DNA of 64,000 bases, from contig NZ_CP097118.1 in assembly GCF_024029435.1 (NCBI RefSeq), positions 868,001-932,000 on the forward strand, given 5' to 3'. This stretch comes from Fructilactobacillus hinvesii (lineage in GTDB: Bacteria; Bacillota; Bacilli; Lactobacillales; Lactobacillaceae). Made by a program: the position numbers and the translations under genes. Shown in pieces: positions 10,291-20,471 of this stretch. Numbering within the stretch: position 1 is the stretch's first letter; every line of letters begins with the position of its first letter. The notes beneath the pieces are model-generated. The model did no database searches. It was not told the origin of the DNA and saw only the letters and a program-made list of their open reading frames with translations.

Positions 10291-11328
10291 ATGCTCACTG
10301 ACAGACAAAACTTGATTTTGAAACAAATCGTTGACGCTTACTCGCAAACCGGAGAACCGGTTGGGTCAAAGTCTTTAGCGAAGCGCTTGCCAATTAAGGT
10401 TAGTCCCGCGACGATTCGCAACGAAATGGGTGTGCTGAGTGACAATCACTTTATCGAACAGGTGCATACTTCTTCCGGACGGATTCCGTCCTATCAGGGT
10501 TATCGATACTATGTTGATCACCTGACGAAGCCAATCCCACTAGAAGTACAGGCGAGAGATTACATCACAGAAATGTTATCAGGTTCATTTGAGCAGCTGG
10601 ATGACATCGTTAGACAATCGGCTGATTTGCTTTCCCAGATTACTGATTATACGGCGCTGACATTTACGCCCATGCTGCAACAGCAAGATGTGGTTGATTA
10701 TTTTCGGTTGACCCAGATTAATCGACAGAATTTTATGGCGATTATGATGATGAAAAGTGGATTGGTGCAAAGCCAGCCGTTCTTGACGGAGCAACCGTTG
10801 ACCAGTGCAGATAGTAACCAGGCTGAAAATTGGTTAAATCAGCATTTACGGGGACATTCTTTAAGTCAGGTGACCAAGGAGTTAGAACCTGGACTAGCAA
10901 GTGATCAGCAACAATTATCAGACTTTGGTCAGATTGGCAGAGCATTCGTGCTAGTTGCTAACAAGTTACGTGACGAGCAATTTTTTGTAAGTGGAAGAAG
11001 TAATTTATTCCACGGAGTGAATCCAGAAACGTTTGCGAATATCAAGCCGGTATACTCATCCTTGAGTTCTGCTGCTGATTTAGAAACATTGTTACAATCT
11101 AGTGATCAAGCAATTTCGGTTAAACTAGGTTCCGAATTGCACAATGATTTGTGGCGGAACTACAGCATTATTAGCGGAACCTATGATGCTGGAGAACATG
11201 GAATGGGTCGAATTGCGGTGATTGGTCCGACCCGGATGTTTTATCCGCGGGTAATGGGACTGGTTGATGCCTTTCGTTCGGAACTACAAACTAGGATTCA
11301 GAGTTATTATCAAGATTACGATCAATAA
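10291..11328 (+). CDS. hrcA: Heat-inducible transcription repressor HrcA
   Basis: HrcA binds CIRCE and represses class I heat-shock genes; GroEL activity keeps it folded, so misfolded protein relieves repression. The protein has an N-terminal winged helix (LTDRQNLILKQIVDAY, then SKSLAKRLPIKVSPATIRNEM as the recognition region) and the GAF-like and C-terminal dimerisation parts, ending with GPTRMFYPRVMGLVD. I take ATG 10291 (345 residues), six bases after GAGGTG, rather than the GTG at 10282, which overlaps that site. It heads the hrcA-grpE-dnaK operon directly behind the CIRCE operator. Confidence 0.95.
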   Translation: MLTDRQNLILKQIVDAYSQTGEPVGSKSLAKRLPIKVSPATIRNEMGVLSDNHFIEQVHTSSGRIPSYQGYRYYVDHLTKPIPLEVQARDYITEMLSGSFEQLDDIVRQSADLLSQITDYTALTFTPMLQQQDVVDYFRLTQINRQNFMAIMMMKSGLVQSQPFLTEQPLTSADSNQAENWLNQHLRGHSLSQVTKELEPGLASDQQQLSDFGQIGRAFVLVANKLRDEQFFVSGRSNLFHGVNPETFANIKPVYSSLSSAADLETLLQSSDQAISVKLGSELHNDLWRNYSIISGTYDAGEHGMGRIAVIGPTRMFYPRVMGLVDAFRSELQTRIQSYYQDYDQ

Positions 11329-11339
11329 GGAGGGTTAGC

Positions 11340-11918
11340 ATGGCCAAAGAAAAATCAAACCAAGATGTAGATAAGCAGCAGCCAGCTGACCAGCAACCAG
11401 CATCGGAAGCTGAGCCTGAGCAAGCTTCTGCTAAACAAGCGGAAGCTAAGGCAGTTGATTCCGAAGCAGCTGAAGTAAAAAAGTTACAAAAACAACTTGA
11501 TGATGCACAAAATGATTATCTACGCGCTCAAGCTGAGATTCAAAACATGCAAAAACGGAATCAAAAAGAAATCAGTGAAATGGCCAAGTATGGTCCGCAA
11601 CAACTAGCCAAGGACATCGTTCCGGCACTCGACGATTTGACGAGAGCGCTTGCCGTTGAGGTTGACGATGAAAGTGGTCAGCAATTGAAGACCGGAATCG
11701 AAATGGTGGTTAAACACCTCGATAAAGCCCTAACTGATAACGACATTCATGCCGTTGATGAAGTGGGAGTTCAATTTGATCCAGAAATTCATCAAGCGGT
11801 GCAAACAGTGCCAGCTAGTGATGAACATCCAGCTGACACAGTTGTGCAAGTCTTACAAACCGGTTATCGATTAGCTGATCGGGTGATTCGACCAGCAATG
11901 GTAATCGTGGCACAATAA
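11340..11918 (+). CDS. grpE: Nucleotide exchange factor GrpE
   Basis: GrpE releases ADP from DnaK and so resets the chaperone cycle. The 192-residue protein has an acidic, Gln/Ala-rich disordered N-terminus (about residues 1-45), a long coiled coil (KKLQKQLDDAQNDYLRAQAE onwards) and the compact beta domain with GVQFDPEIHQAVQ and the C-terminal GYRLADRVIRPAMV signature. AAGGAGG precedes the ATG. It lies 11 bases after hrcA and 26 before dnaK, in the standard order. Confidence 0.97.
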   Translation: MAKEKSNQDVDKQQPADQQPASEAEPEQASAKQAEAKAVDSEAAEVKKLQKQLDDAQNDYLRAQAEIQNMQKRNQKEISEMAKYGPQQLAKDIVPALDDLTRALAVEVDDESGQQLKTGIEMVVKHLDKALTDNDIHAVDEVGVQFDPEIHQAVQTVPASDEHPADTVVQVLQTGYRLADRVIRPAMVIVAQ

Positions 11919-11944
11919 ATTAAAAATCAAAGGAGATCATAACC

Positions 11945-13795
11945 ATGGCAAGTAACAAGATTATTGGAATTGATTTAGGAACTACAAACTCAGCCGTTGC
12001 CGTTATGGAAGGTGGCAAACCAAAGATCATCACTAACCCTGATGGATCCCGGACTACTCCTTCTGTAGTTGCTTTTAAAGACGGAGAAACTCAAGTTGGT
12101 GAAGTTGCTAAGCGGCAAGAAATCACTAACCCCAACACGGTTCGTTCCATTAAGAGTCACATGGGAGAACAAGGTTACACAGTTGATATTGACGGCAAAA
12201 AGTACACACCACAACAAATTTCAGCAATGATCTTGCAATACATCAAGGGCTACGCTGAAGATTACTTGGGTGATACGGTTTCAGAAGCTGTGATTACTGT
12301 TCCTGCCTACTTTAACGATGCCCAACGGCAAGCTACGAAAGATGCTGGTAAAATTGCTGGCTTGGACGTTAAACGGATTATCAACGAACCAACCGCTGCT
12401 TCCTTAGCTTACGGTTTGGATAAACAAGATCAAGATGAAAAAATCCTGGTTTACGATTTAGGGGGAGGAACTTTTGATGTTTCCGTCCTTGAATTAGGTG
12501 ACGGGGTCTTTCAAGTATTGTCCACTAACGGTGATACTCACTTAGGTGGAGATGACTTTGACCAACGGATTATCGACTGGTTAGTTGATAACTTCAAGAA
12601 GGATCAAGGCGTTGACTTATCACAAGACAAGATGGCTTTACAACGGTTAAAGGATGCTGCTGAAAAGGCTAAGAAGGAACTCTCTGGGGTTAACCAAACT
12701 GAAATTAGCCTGCCGTTCATTGCTTCCAATGACAACGGCCCATTGCACTTGCAAACCACTTTAACTCGGGCTAAGTTTAACGAATTAACTTCTGACTTAG
12801 TTGACAAAACCAAAGTACCATTTGAAAACGCCTTAAAGGATGCCGGTTTAAGCACTAGTGACATTGATGAAGTAATCTTAAACGGTGGTTCTACTCGGAT
12901 TCCAGCCGTTCAAGAAGCCGTTAAGAACTGGACGGGCAAGAACCCGAACCACTCCATCAATCCTGATGAAGCCGTTGCTTTAGGGGCTGCTATTCAAGGT
13001 GGAGTTCTAACTGGAGACGTCAAAGACGTTGTGCTGTTGGATGTTACTCCATTGTCACTGGGAATTGAAACCATGGGTGGCGTAATGACGAAGCTGATTG
13101 ACAAGAACACTACGATTCCAACTTCGAAATCACAAACCTTCTCTACGGCAGCTGATAACCAAACAGCTGTAGACATTCACGTGTTGCAAGGGGAACGGCC
13201 AATGGCTGCTGATAACAAATCATTGGGTCGGTTCCAATTAACTGATATTCCAGCTGCTCCACGGGGAGTTCCTCAGATTGAAGTTACCTTTGACATTGAC
13301 AAGAACGGGATTGTGAACGTTTCTGCCAAGGATAAAGGAACTGGTAAAGAACAAAAGATTACCATCAAGGACTCCAATGGTCTTTCCGATGAAGAAATCG
13401 ATAAGATGATGAAGGAAGCCCAAGCCAACGAAGAAGCTGACAAGAAGAAGAAAGAAGAAGTTGACTTAAACAACGAAGTTGACCAACTAATCTTCCAAAC
13501 CGACAAGACGTTGAAGGACGTTGAAGGTAAGGCTTCTGATGCCGAAATCAAAGAAGTGAAGGATGCCGAAGAAGACCTGAAGAAGGCCAAAGCTGACAAT
13601 AACTTGGACGACATGAAGGCTAATAAGGATGCTTTGAACGAAAAAGTTCAAGCCGTTGCCGTTAAACTCTACCAACAACAAGCTCAATCAGGTCAAAACG
13701 GTGAAGGTGCTAGCGATGGCGCTGCTGATAAGAAAGACGATGGCAACACCGTTGACGGTGACTTCCACGAAGTTAACGATGACGATAAAAAATAA
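11945..13795 (+). CDS. dnaK: Molecular chaperone DnaK (Hsp70)
   Basis: DnaK is the ATP-dependent Hsp70 chaperone, working with DnaJ and GrpE. The 616-residue protein has the nucleotide-binding domain with [17 protein letters not shown] near residue 8, the [10 protein letters not shown] phosphate loop, [11 protein letters not shown], the linker [15 protein letters not shown], a substrate-binding beta domain, and a helical lid ending in an acidic tail. The short form, missing a stretch in the ATPase domain relative to proteobacterial proteins, is typical of Gram-positives. Codon use looks strongly biased toward preferred codons, as expected for an abundant protein. A strong AAAGGAG site precedes the ATG. 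Confidence 0.99.
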   Translation: MASNKIIGIDLGTTNSAVAVMEGGKPKIITNPDGSRTTPSVVAFKDGETQVGEVAKRQEITNPNTVRSIKSHMGEQGYTVDIDGKKYTPQQISAMILQYIKGYAEDYLGDTVSEAVITVPAYFNDAQRQATKDAGKIAGLDVKRIINEPTAASLAYGLDKQDQDEKILVYDLGGGTFDVSVLELGDGVFQVLSTNGDTHLGGDDFDQRIIDWLVDNFKKDQGVDLSQDKMALQRLKDAAEKAKKELSGVNQTEISLPFIASNDNGPLHLQTTLTRAKFNELTSDLVDKTKVPFENALKDAGLSTSDIDEVILNGGSTRIPAVQEAVKNWTGKNPNHSINPDEAVALGAAIQGGVLTGDVKDVVLLDVTPLSLGIETMGGVMTKLIDKNTTIPTSKSQTFSTAADNQTAVDIHVLQGERPMAADNKSLGRFQLTDIPAAPRGVPQIEVTFDIDKNGIVNVSAKDKGTGKEQKITIKDSNGLSDEEIDKMMKEAQANEEADKKKKEEVDLNNEVDQLIFQTDKTLKDVEGKASDAEIKEVKDAEEDLKKAKADNNLDDMKANKDALNEKVQAVAVKLYQQQAQSGQNGEGASDGAADKKDDGNTVDGDFHEVNDDDKK

Positions 13796-13860
13796 TTGAG
13801 CACGTTTCAAGTTCCTCGAAAAGTGGGAGCTTACCTGAGTGTTAGACCACGAAGGTGATC

Positions 13861-13897
13861 AAAAAGCCAAAGCTGATGTGAACTGCTTTGGCTTTTT
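13861..13897 (+). terminator. Strong terminator between dnaK and dnaJ
   Basis: A perfect 13-bp stem (13861-13873 with 13885-13897) around an 11-base loop, with the T-run inside the 3' arm and TTTT soon after. It would reduce dnaJ relative to dnaK if dnaJ depends on read-through. The 60 bases before it contain further imperfect inverted repeats. Confidence 0.85.
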
Positions 13898-13936
13898 GTT
13901 TTAGAACCGCAAACGTATAGTAGGGAGGATTACAGT

Positions 13937-15073
13937 ATGGCAGCGAAAAATTATTACGATGTCTTGGGGGTTTCTAAGGATGCCAGTGAAAAAGATATCA
14001 ATCACGCCTATCGTCATTTATCCAAAAAATACCATCCAGATATCAACAAAGAACCTGGAGCTGAAGAAAAATTCAAGGAAATTACGGAAGCTTACGAAGT
14101 TTTAAGTGACAAGCAAAAACGGGCTAACTATGACCAATATGGATCTGCCGATGGACCACAAGGATTTGGTGGTGGCGCCGGTGGCGGTGGCTTCAATGGT
14201 GCTGGGGGAGCCGGATTTGGTGACTTCTCTGATATCTTTAGTGATCTCTTTGGTGGGGGCGGTCGGCGCCAAGCCGATCCAACTGCACCCCAACAAGGGG
14301 AAGATTTACAGTACCAAATGACGTTAAAATTTGAAGAAGCCATCTTTGGGGAAACTACAAAGATTAGCTACAGACGAGAAGCTCAATGTCCAGATTGTCA
14401 TGGGACGGGAGCCAAACCAGGCACTCATCCAGAGACTTGTCCTGATTGTCATGGATCTGGTCGAATTGCCAGAACGGTGAATACTCCAATGGGTCAAATG
14501 CAAACCCAGAGTACCTGTCCACGGTGTGAAGGAACTGGAAAGATTATTAAAGACAAGTGTCCTAAGTGTAGTGGGGCCGGTAAAATCACTGAAAACCATG
14601 AAGTAGAGGTTAAAGTTCCAGCTGGAGTTGAAGAAGGCCAGCAGATGCGGTTACAAGGCCAAGGAAATGCCGGAATTAACGGTGGTCCTTACGGTGATCT
14701 GTACGTTGTCTTTCGGGTCTTACCCAGTGAAGACTTTCAACGAGATGGTTCTACCATCTACTACAACAAGGAAATCTCCTTTACGGACGCCGCCCTTGGA
14801 AATGAAGTTGATGTCAAGACCGTGTATGGGAACGGTAAATTAACGATCCCGGCCGGAACCCAAACGGGGACGGTCTTTAAGTTGAAAGGTAAGGGAGCTC
14901 CACGGTTGCACAGTGACAGTAAAGGTGACGAAATGGTCCGGGTGACCGTGGTCACACCAAAGAAGTTGTCTGCCAACCAGAAGTTAGCCTTAAAGGCTTT
15001 TGCAGAAGCCAGTGGGGAAAATCCCATCCCTGAAAAGGGATTCTTTGAAAAACTAAAAGACAAATTAAAATAA
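13937..15073 (+). CDS. dnaJ: Co-chaperone DnaJ (Hsp40)
   Basis: DnaJ delivers unfolded proteins to DnaK and stimulates its ATPase. The 378-residue protein is a full type I Hsp40: J domain with the HPD triad at residues 33-35, a Gly/Phe-rich region (about 75-115), four CxxCxGxG zinc repeats ([32 protein letters not shown]), then two beta-barrel C-terminal domains. GGGAGG precedes the ATG. No CIRCE element lies in front of it, so it is expressed either from the hrcA promoter past the terminator or from an unrecognised promoter. Confidence 0.98.
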   Translation: MAAKNYYDVLGVSKDASEKDINHAYRHLSKKYHPDINKEPGAEEKFKEITEAYEVLSDKQKRANYDQYGSADGPQGFGGGAGGGGFNGAGGAGFGDFSDIFSDLFGGGGRRQADPTAPQQGEDLQYQMTLKFEEAIFGETTKISYRREAQCPDCHGTGAKPGTHPETCPDCHGSGRIARTVNTPMGQMQTQSTCPRCEGTGKIIKDKCPKCSGAGKITENHEVEVKVPAGVEEGQQMRLQGQGNAGINGGPYGDLYVVFRVLPSEDFQRDGSTIYYNKEISFTDAALGNEVDVKTVYGNGKLTIPAGTQTGTVFKLKGKGAPRLHSDSKGDEMVRVTVVTPKKLSANQKLALKAFAEASGENPIPEKGFFEKLKDKLK

Positions 15074-15082
15074 AGCTTAAAT

Positions 15083-15114
15083 AATAGAGCGAGATGAAAG
15101 TCTCGCTCTATTTG
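15083..15114 (+). terminator. Terminator after dnaJ
   Basis: A perfect 12-bp stem (15083-15094 with 15101-15112), six-base loop and a T-rich tail. The tail is shared with the -35 region of the lepA promoter. Confidence 0.88.
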
Positions 15115-15140
15115 TTTCTTCAGGGGTCGCTTGGTATAAT
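15112..15140 (+). promoter_or_regulatory. Predicted promoter of lepA
   Basis: TTGTTT (15112-15117), a 17-base spacer and a consensus TATAAT (15135-15140) with an upstream TGG (extended -10). The predicted leader is only about 30 bases long. Confidence 0.8.
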
Positions 15141-15177
15141 TAAGCAAAACGAACGAAGCAAGAAAGCAGGAATTGAC

Positions 15178-17013
15178 GTGGATTATAAAGCAATGCAAAC
15201 CGCCCAACGCAAGATTAGAAACTTTGCGATTGTGGCTCATATTGACCATGGAAAATCCACTTTAGCGGACCGGATTTTAGAACTCACCGACACGGTGTCA
15301 AAACGTGAGATGAAGGATCAGCTACTGGATAACATGGATTTGGAACGAGAACGGGGCATTACGATTAAGTTAAACGCCGTGCAACTAAAGTACCATGGAA
15401 AAGACGGCGTGGATTACGTTTTCCATTTAATTGATACCCCTGGACACGTAGACTTTTCGTACGAAGTATCTCGGAGTTTGGCCGCCTGTGAAGGGGCCAT
15501 CCTGGTGGTGGACGCCACCCAGGGAATTCAAGCCCAGACGTTAGCCAACGTTTACTTGGCGCTTGATGATGACCTAGAAATTTTACCAGTCATTAACAAG
15601 GTTGATCTCCCCTCAGCAGAACCAGAACGGGTCAAACAAGAAATTGAGGACGTGATTGGCCTTGATACCAGTGATGCGGTCGAAATTAGTGCTAAAACCG
15701 GGTTAAATGTAGACAAATTGTTGGAAGAAATTGTGGCTAAAATTCCAGCACCCACTGGTGAAATCGATGCACCCTTGAAGGGATTGGTCTTTGACTCCAT
15801 TTACGATGATTATCGGGGTGTAGTCCTTAGCGTCCGGATTTTTGAGGGTGTTGTGAAGGCCGGAGATCGGATTCGCTTGATGAACAGTGGGAGCGAGTAC
15901 GAAGTAACTGAGGTGGGGGTGAACTCACCTAAACCGCTTCCGCGGGACTTTTTGATGGCTGGAGATGTTGGTTATTTAACCGCTAGTATTAAGGACATCA
16001 CCCAGACTCGGGTGGGAGATACGATTACGCTGGCCAATCATCCAGCAGAAAAAGCGCTACCGGGTTATCGAGAAATGATTCCGATGGTCTATGCGGGACT
16101 TTATCCGACTGACAACGCCAAGTTCGAAGATTTACGAGAAGCATTAGAGAAATTAAAGTTAAACGATGCCTCCCTTGAATTTGAACCAGAAGTTTCAGAA
16201 GCGCTGGGCTTTGGTTTTCGCTGTGGATTCTTAGGTTTATTGCACATGGACGTGGTGCAGGAACGGTTGGAACGCGAATTTAACCTCGATTTGATTACGA
16301 CGGCTCCCTCAGTAACCTACCACGTTTATTTAACTGGTGGAAACATGGTCGAAGTCGAAAATCCAGCCGAAATGCCGGATGTTTCCTCCATTAAAAGCAT
16401 TGCAGAACCATACGTGAAGGCCACCATCATGGTTCCCAATGACTACGTGGGTGCCGTAATGAAACTGTGTCAGGCGCGTCGGGGGGAATTTGTGACGATG
16501 GAGTACCTGGATGATGCGCGGGTTAACGTGATTTACCAAATGCCGCTGTCAGAAATTATTTTTAATTTCTTTGACAAGCTCAAGTCCAGTACTAAGGGGT
16601 ATGCCTCATTGGATTACGAGGTGGATGGTTATCACGCCAGTGACTTGGTTAAAGTGGATATCTTGTTAAACGGTGATCAAGTAGACGCGTTGAGTTTCAT
16701 TGCCCACCGGCAGTTCGCGGAGGAACGAAGTCGTGACATTGTGCGGAAGTTAAAGGAAATCATTCCACGGCAAAACTTCGAGATTCCTGTACAAGCAGCG
16801 ATTGGGTCCAAGATTATTGCCCGGACTAATATCAAGGCGTACCGAAAGGACGTTACTTCTCGGATTCATACTGGTGATCCGGACCGACGTGCCAAGTTGC
16901 TGGAAAAACAAAAACGTGGAAAGAAACGGATGAAGGCGGTTGGAAAGGTTGATATTCCACAGGAAGCCTTTATGACCGTACTGCAATCCGACACGGAACA
17001 GGATGGAAAGTAG
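15178..17013 (+). CDS. lepA: Elongation factor 4 (LepA)
   Basis: LepA is a ribosome-associated GTPase related to EF-G; it acts on stalled or initiating ribosomes and is involved in 30S biogenesis in other species. It has the G domain ([37 protein letters not shown]), EF-G-like domains II, III and V, and the LepA-specific C-terminal domain ([19 protein letters not shown] region). I choose the GTG at 15178 (611 residues), seven bases after AGCAGG; the open frame extends upstream to 15094, but that lies in the terminator and promoter. The gene is monocistronic, with a terminator after it. Confidence 0.95.
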   Translation: MDYKAMQTAQRKIRNFAIVAHIDHGKSTLADRILELTDTVSKREMKDQLLDNMDLERERGITIKLNAVQLKYHGKDGVDYVFHLIDTPGHVDFSYEVSRSLAACEGAILVVDATQGIQAQTLANVYLALDDDLEILPVINKVDLPSAEPERVKQEIEDVIGLDTSDAVEISAKTGLNVDKLLEEIVAKIPAPTGEIDAPLKGLVFDSIYDDYRGVVLSVRIFEGVVKAGDRIRLMNSGSEYEVTEVGVNSPKPLPRDFLMAGDVGYLTASIKDITQTRVGDTITLANHPAEKALPGYREMIPMVYAGLYPTDNAKFEDLREALEKLKLNDASLEFEPEVSEALGFGFRCGFLGLLHMDVVQERLEREFNLDLITTAPSVTYHVYLTGGNMVEVENPAEMPDVSSIKSIAEPYVKATIMVPNDYVGAVMKLCQARRGEFVTMEYLDDARVNVIYQMPLSEIIFNFFDKLKSSTKGYASLDYEVDGYHASDLVKVDILLNGDQVDALSFIAHRQFAEERSRDIVRKLKEIIPRQNFEIPVQAAIGSKIIARTNIKAYRKDVTSRIHTGDPDRRAKLLEKQKRGKKRMKAVGKVDIPQEAFMTVLQSDTEQDGK

Positions 17014-17051
17014 CTAATTTATTGTTGATTTGAACCAAGCTAGGAAAATCC

Positions 17052-17099
17052 TTAAAAAAGGTGATTGGGATTCGATGGAATTCCAACCACCTTTTTTAA
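17052..17099 (+). terminator. Terminator after lepA
   Basis: A 12-bp base stem (17052-17063 with 17088-17099) extended by a further imperfect stem to a small loop, with TTTTTT in the 3' arm. It is largely symmetrical and could work on either strand. Confidence 0.85.
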
Positions 17100-17110
17100 A
17101 GTTAATTTCT

Positions 17111-17141
17111 TTGTGCACTTATTAACAAATTAAGGTATAAT
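17111..17141 (+). promoter_or_regulatory. Predicted promoter of the SDR gene
   Basis: A consensus TATAAT at 17136-17141; the best -35 is TTGTGC at 17111-17116, with a long 19-base spacer. The -10 is convincing, the -35 less so. Confidence 0.6.
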
Positions 17142-17157
17142 GAAACCATTAATTTAA

Positions 17158-17946
<789 letters not shown>

Positions 17947-17959
17947 TTAGCATAAAAAA

Positions 17960-17998
17960 ACGGCCCTAGTTAGCATTTTCTAACTAGGGCTGTTTTTG
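17960..17998. terminator. Bidirectional terminator between butA and the DUF805 gene
   Basis: A 14-bp stem (17960-17973 with 17980-17993, one G-T pair) around a six-base loop, with A-rich DNA on the left and TTTTT on the right, so it can serve both convergent genes. Confidence 0.88.
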
Positions 17999-17999
17999 G

Positions 18000-18347
18000 T
18001 TAGCGCCACCGACTGGCATGATTGGTAGGAATGATTAAGAGAATTAGTAACCAAAAATCACCAATTACAGGAATGATTTGGATCCAAAACCACCAACCAG
18101 AATGATTTGAATCATGGAACCGGCGGACGGTAACAGAGATACTCCCAATCCAGGCTAATAAGAACATGATTCCATAAATGATCGAAACTAATTGACCGGA
18201 AACCGTTCCAGCTAACAACCCCAGCAACCAGGCAATCAGAAAGGCCAAGATGTAGTTAAAAATCAATGGAATCCAGAATTCAATAATTGTAGCAGTTCCA
18301 CGAAAGTTAAAGAGATTGTCCCAAAACTTTTGATAGGCGTTTAACAT
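18000..18347 (-). CDS. DUF805 family small membrane protein
   Basis: A 115-residue integral membrane protein of the DUF805 (YhaH-like) family. It has the family opening YQKFWDNLFNFRGTATIIEFW, seen here as the elements FWDNLFNFRG and EFW, three to four hydrophobic segments (about residues 22-50, 52-72 and 88-106), and the conserved VRRFHDSNHSGWW between them. No function is established for the family. It is single, on the minus strand, convergent to butA and divergent from the SOS cassette. The ATG has GGAGG upstream on its strand. Confidence 0.85.
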   Translation of the reverse strand: MLNAYQKFWDNLFNFRGTATIIEFWIPLIFNYILAFLIAWLLGLLAGTVSGQLVSIIYGIMFLLAWIGSISVTVRRFHDSNHSGWWFWIQIIPVIGDFWLLILLIIPTNHASRWR

Positions 18348-18397
18348 GATTTTCCTCCAAATTAAAACTAGTAAAAATAGTAAATTATTACACTTTA

Positions 18398-18403
18398 ATT
18401 ATA
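18398..18403 (-). promoter_or_regulatory. Predicted -10 of the DUF805 gene
   Basis: Reads TATAAT on the minus strand with TGG directly before it (extended -10). No good -35 is seen at 16-18 bases. The leader to the ATG is about 45 bases. Confidence 0.55.
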
Positions 18404-18422
18404 CCAAATGTCGCAATGGTCG

Positions 18423-18451
18423 TTTACAGGTCTGGAGGGTTAGAGTACAAT
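18423..18451 (+). promoter_or_regulatory. Predicted promoter of the Y-family polymerase cassette
   Basis: TTTACA (18423-18428), a 17-base spacer and TACAAT (18446-18451). The LexA box begins six bases after the -10, so repressor would cover the transcription start. Confidence 0.75.
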
Positions 18452-18457
18452 GATAAC

Positions 18458-18471
18458 CGAACAAGTGTTCG
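18458..18471 (+). promoter_or_regulatory. LexA (DinR) SOS box
   Basis: CGAACAAGTGTTCG, a perfect match to the Gram-positive SOS consensus CGAAC-N4-GTTCG, extended one further pair by flanking C and G. It sits at the start site of the downstream polymerase gene and predicts DNA-damage induction. Confidence 0.92.
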
Positions 18472-18483
18472 GGAGATGAAATT

Positions 18484-19776
18484 ATGAACTATGCAGCAGA
18501 ACCCCATGGGGTCTATTTTTTCATTGATAATAAATCTTTCTACGCGAGCTGTGAGAGCGTGGCACGGGGCTTAAATCCACTAACAGCCGTTTTATGTGTG
18601 ATGTCAGAAACTGCAAACACTAAGGGTGGGCTGATCCTGGCAGCTTCCCCGCGAGCCAAACAACTATTTGGGTTACATAACGTTAACCGGCAGTACGAAC
18701 TTCCGCATGATGAGCGCTTATTGTTAGTACCACCACGGATGAACTTGTACATTAAAAAGAATTTAGAGATTAATCGGATCTTTACTGAATATGCGGCTGA
18801 AGAAGATTTATTGCCGTATTCGATTGATGAGTCGTTGTTAGACATGACGCATTCTTGGCACTTATTTGGCAAAACAGCCCGAGCGGTAGCGCAACGGATT
18901 CAGCATGAAATTAAGCGACGATTGGGATTGTACGTAACGGTCGGAATTGGCGATAATCCGGTCCAAGCTAAACTGGCCCTAGACATCTATGCTAAACATA
19001 CTCGAGATTTGGTTGGTGAGATTCACTATGCAGACGTTCCGACTAAAATTTGGTCGATTACAGATTTAACGTCCGTGTGGGGAATTGGAAAGCGGCAGGC
19101 CCAACGGTTACATCGCCTGGGAATTAACACGATGGCGGAGCTCGCAGCAGCTAATCCATACCATTTGCAACAAGAATTAGGGGTGATTGGGACCCAATTA
19201 TTTGCCACGGCTTGGGGAATTGATCGCAGTAACTTACACGAACACTATCAACCCAAGCAACGGAGTTACAGTAATGGGCAAGTACTCCCACGTGATTATT
19301 GGCGTGCTAATGAGTTAGAAGTGGTAATTAAGGAACTGGTGGAACAGGTTGCTTCCCGGGTGCAGGCCCATCATTTACAAGTTGGCTCAGTATCACTTCA
19401 CTTGGGACTAGCCCGAACCCAGGCAACAACTCGGATCCACTTAGCCAAAACGGAACGGATCTCAGCTACGGACCAAATAACGGCTTTAAGGCAAATTACG
19501 CTATCTCTTTTTCGTAAACTGTGGCACGGGGAAGGGATTCGCCGAATTAACTTAGCATACGGTGATTTAACGCCGGTCACAGGAATGCAGTTAGAGTTAC
19601 TAGCTAATAATCAAGAACGCGAGAAGCAACGTAAGTTAGATCAAGCAACCGCTACCATTCGGAACCGCTTTGGAGTTGATTCCTTGTTTCGAGCGCAGAG
19701 CCTGTGTTCAGGTGGAACTGCGTTAGAACGAGCCGGCTTAGTGGGTGGTCATAGTGGAGGAAATAGTTATGAATAA
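18484..19776 (+). CDS. Y-family (UmuC/UvrX-like) translesion DNA polymerase
   Basis: An error-prone polymerase predicted to bypass DNA lesions. The 430-residue protein shows FFIDNKSFYASCE with catalytic Asp15, SPRAKQLFG, and YSIDESLLD with Asp115-Glu116, then a helix-hairpin-helix thumb (SVWGIGKRQAQRLHRLGI) and a little-finger domain. The Asn-Lys after Asp15 and the overall length resemble the UvrX/YqjW group of Firmicutes rather than chromosomal DinB (Pol IV). A perfect SOS box lies 13 bases upstream of the ATG. Two small genes follow with overlap or short gaps, forming one operon. Polymerase identity is secure; the subfamily is inferred. Confidence 0.9.
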   Translation: MNYAAEPHGVYFFIDNKSFYASCESVARGLNPLTAVLCVMSETANTKGGLILAASPRAKQLFGLHNVNRQYELPHDERLLLVPPRMNLYIKKNLEINRIFTEYAAEEDLLPYSIDESLLDMTHSWHLFGKTARAVAQRIQHEIKRRLGLYVTVGIGDNPVQAKLALDIYAKHTRDLVGEIHYADVPTKIWSITDLTSVWGIGKRQAQRLHRLGINTMAELAAANPYHLQQELGVIGTQLFATAWGIDRSNLHEHYQPKQRSYSNGQVLPRDYWRANELEVVIKELVEQVASRVQAHHLQVGSVSLHLGLARTQATTRIHLAKTERISATDQITALRQITLSLFRKLWHGEGIRRINLAYGDLTPVTGMQLELLANNQEREKQRKLDQATATIRNRFGVDSLFRAQSLCSGGTALERAGLVGGHSGGNSYE

Positions 19777-20089
19777 CCGTCAAGTCCAAGCAGCCGCCAA
19801 TCAGATTACGCGCCAGTTAGAAAAACAATTTCACCCAGTACATGGATTTCGCTATGTTCTTGTAATTGTTAACGATCCATATTCTCATTCCTATAACTGG
19901 TTTTTAAACCAGTGGCACCCCCATCACAACGCTCGATCACAGCCCATTGGCGTTTTGCCAGCTAATTTAGCTCTGTTAGAAGCAGTGGTCACGTTGGTTC
20001 ATAATCGCTATCAACTAACGGCTCAGTATCAAAATTTTGCCCAGTTACGTTGGCCCAAGACGGGGCAATTAATTGAAACTAGGCGGTGA
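19769..20089 (+). CDS. Small uncharacterised protein of the SOS cassette
   Basis: I do not recognise this 106-residue protein. It starts at ATG 19769 with GGAGG ten bases upstream and overlaps the polymerase stop codon by eight bases, so translation is probably coupled; the frame is open to 19745 but that part lacks a ribosome binding site. It is rich in His, Tyr, Trp, Asn and Gln, with a soluble alpha/beta-like pattern (FRYVLVIVNDPYSHSYNW; LPANLALLEAVVTLVHNRY) and no membrane segment or signal peptide. Its place between a Y-family polymerase and a YolD-like protein under one SOS box suggests a role in translesion synthesis, but nothing in the sequence proves it. Confidence 0.8.
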   Translation: MNNRQVQAAANQITRQLEKQFHPVHGFRYVLVIVNDPYSHSYNWFLNQWHPHHNARSQPIGVLPANLALLEAVVTLVHNRYQLTAQYQNFAQLRWPKTGQLIETRR

Positions 20090-20098
20090 TGAGTAACG

Positions 20099-20461
20099 AT
20101 GGATGAGCGGCTAGTTCAGCAGTTTTTCGCCAACGATTATCAGGACCGCGGGATGCAAAAATGGCAGGGTTATTTTTTGTCGGACCACACTCAGCGGTTA
20201 CGGCATTCCCACCAAGCTTTGCAACAAAGCACCAAATGGCAAATGATTCCGCAGATGGACGGGGTAGCAATCAACCGCGAGTTACAACTAGCTGTCGAAA
20301 AGCATCAAGCAGTGACGGTGATCTGGAAACGAGCCGTGGGGTTAGAGGCAGAGTATTTTAGAACCAGCGGTCAAATTACTGGTTGGGAAGCAGGGATGAT
20401 TCGCATTGGTACCCAAATGCTTGCGACTGAGCTAGTAGTGGCGCTTAAAAGAAAAAATTAA
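20099..20461 (+). CDS. YolD-like protein
   Basis: A 120-residue protein of the YolD-like family, whose genes are commonly paired with UvrX/YqjW-type Y-family polymerases in Firmicutes and have been regarded as functional counterparts of UmuD. It has the family's early RGMQKWQGYFLSDHT (about residues 19-33) and a small beta-rich C-terminal part with AVTVIWKRA and GWEAGMIRIGTQML. It lies nine bases after the preceding gene; AGGCGGTGA upstream is a usable though rather distant ribosome binding site. Last gene of the SOS operon; no terminator is obvious. Confidence 0.8.
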   Translation: MDERLVQQFFANDYQDRGMQKWQGYFLSDHTQRLRHSHQALQQSTKWQMIPQMDGVAINRELQLAVEKHQAVTVIWKRAVGLEAEYFRTSGQITGWEAGMIRIGTQMLATELVVALKRKN

Positions 20462-20471
20462 GCGGTTACAC

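Noticed and set aside
15094-15177. Upstream extension of lepA to the ATG at 15094
   Set aside because: It lies within the dnaJ terminator and lepA promoter and lacks a ribosome binding site.
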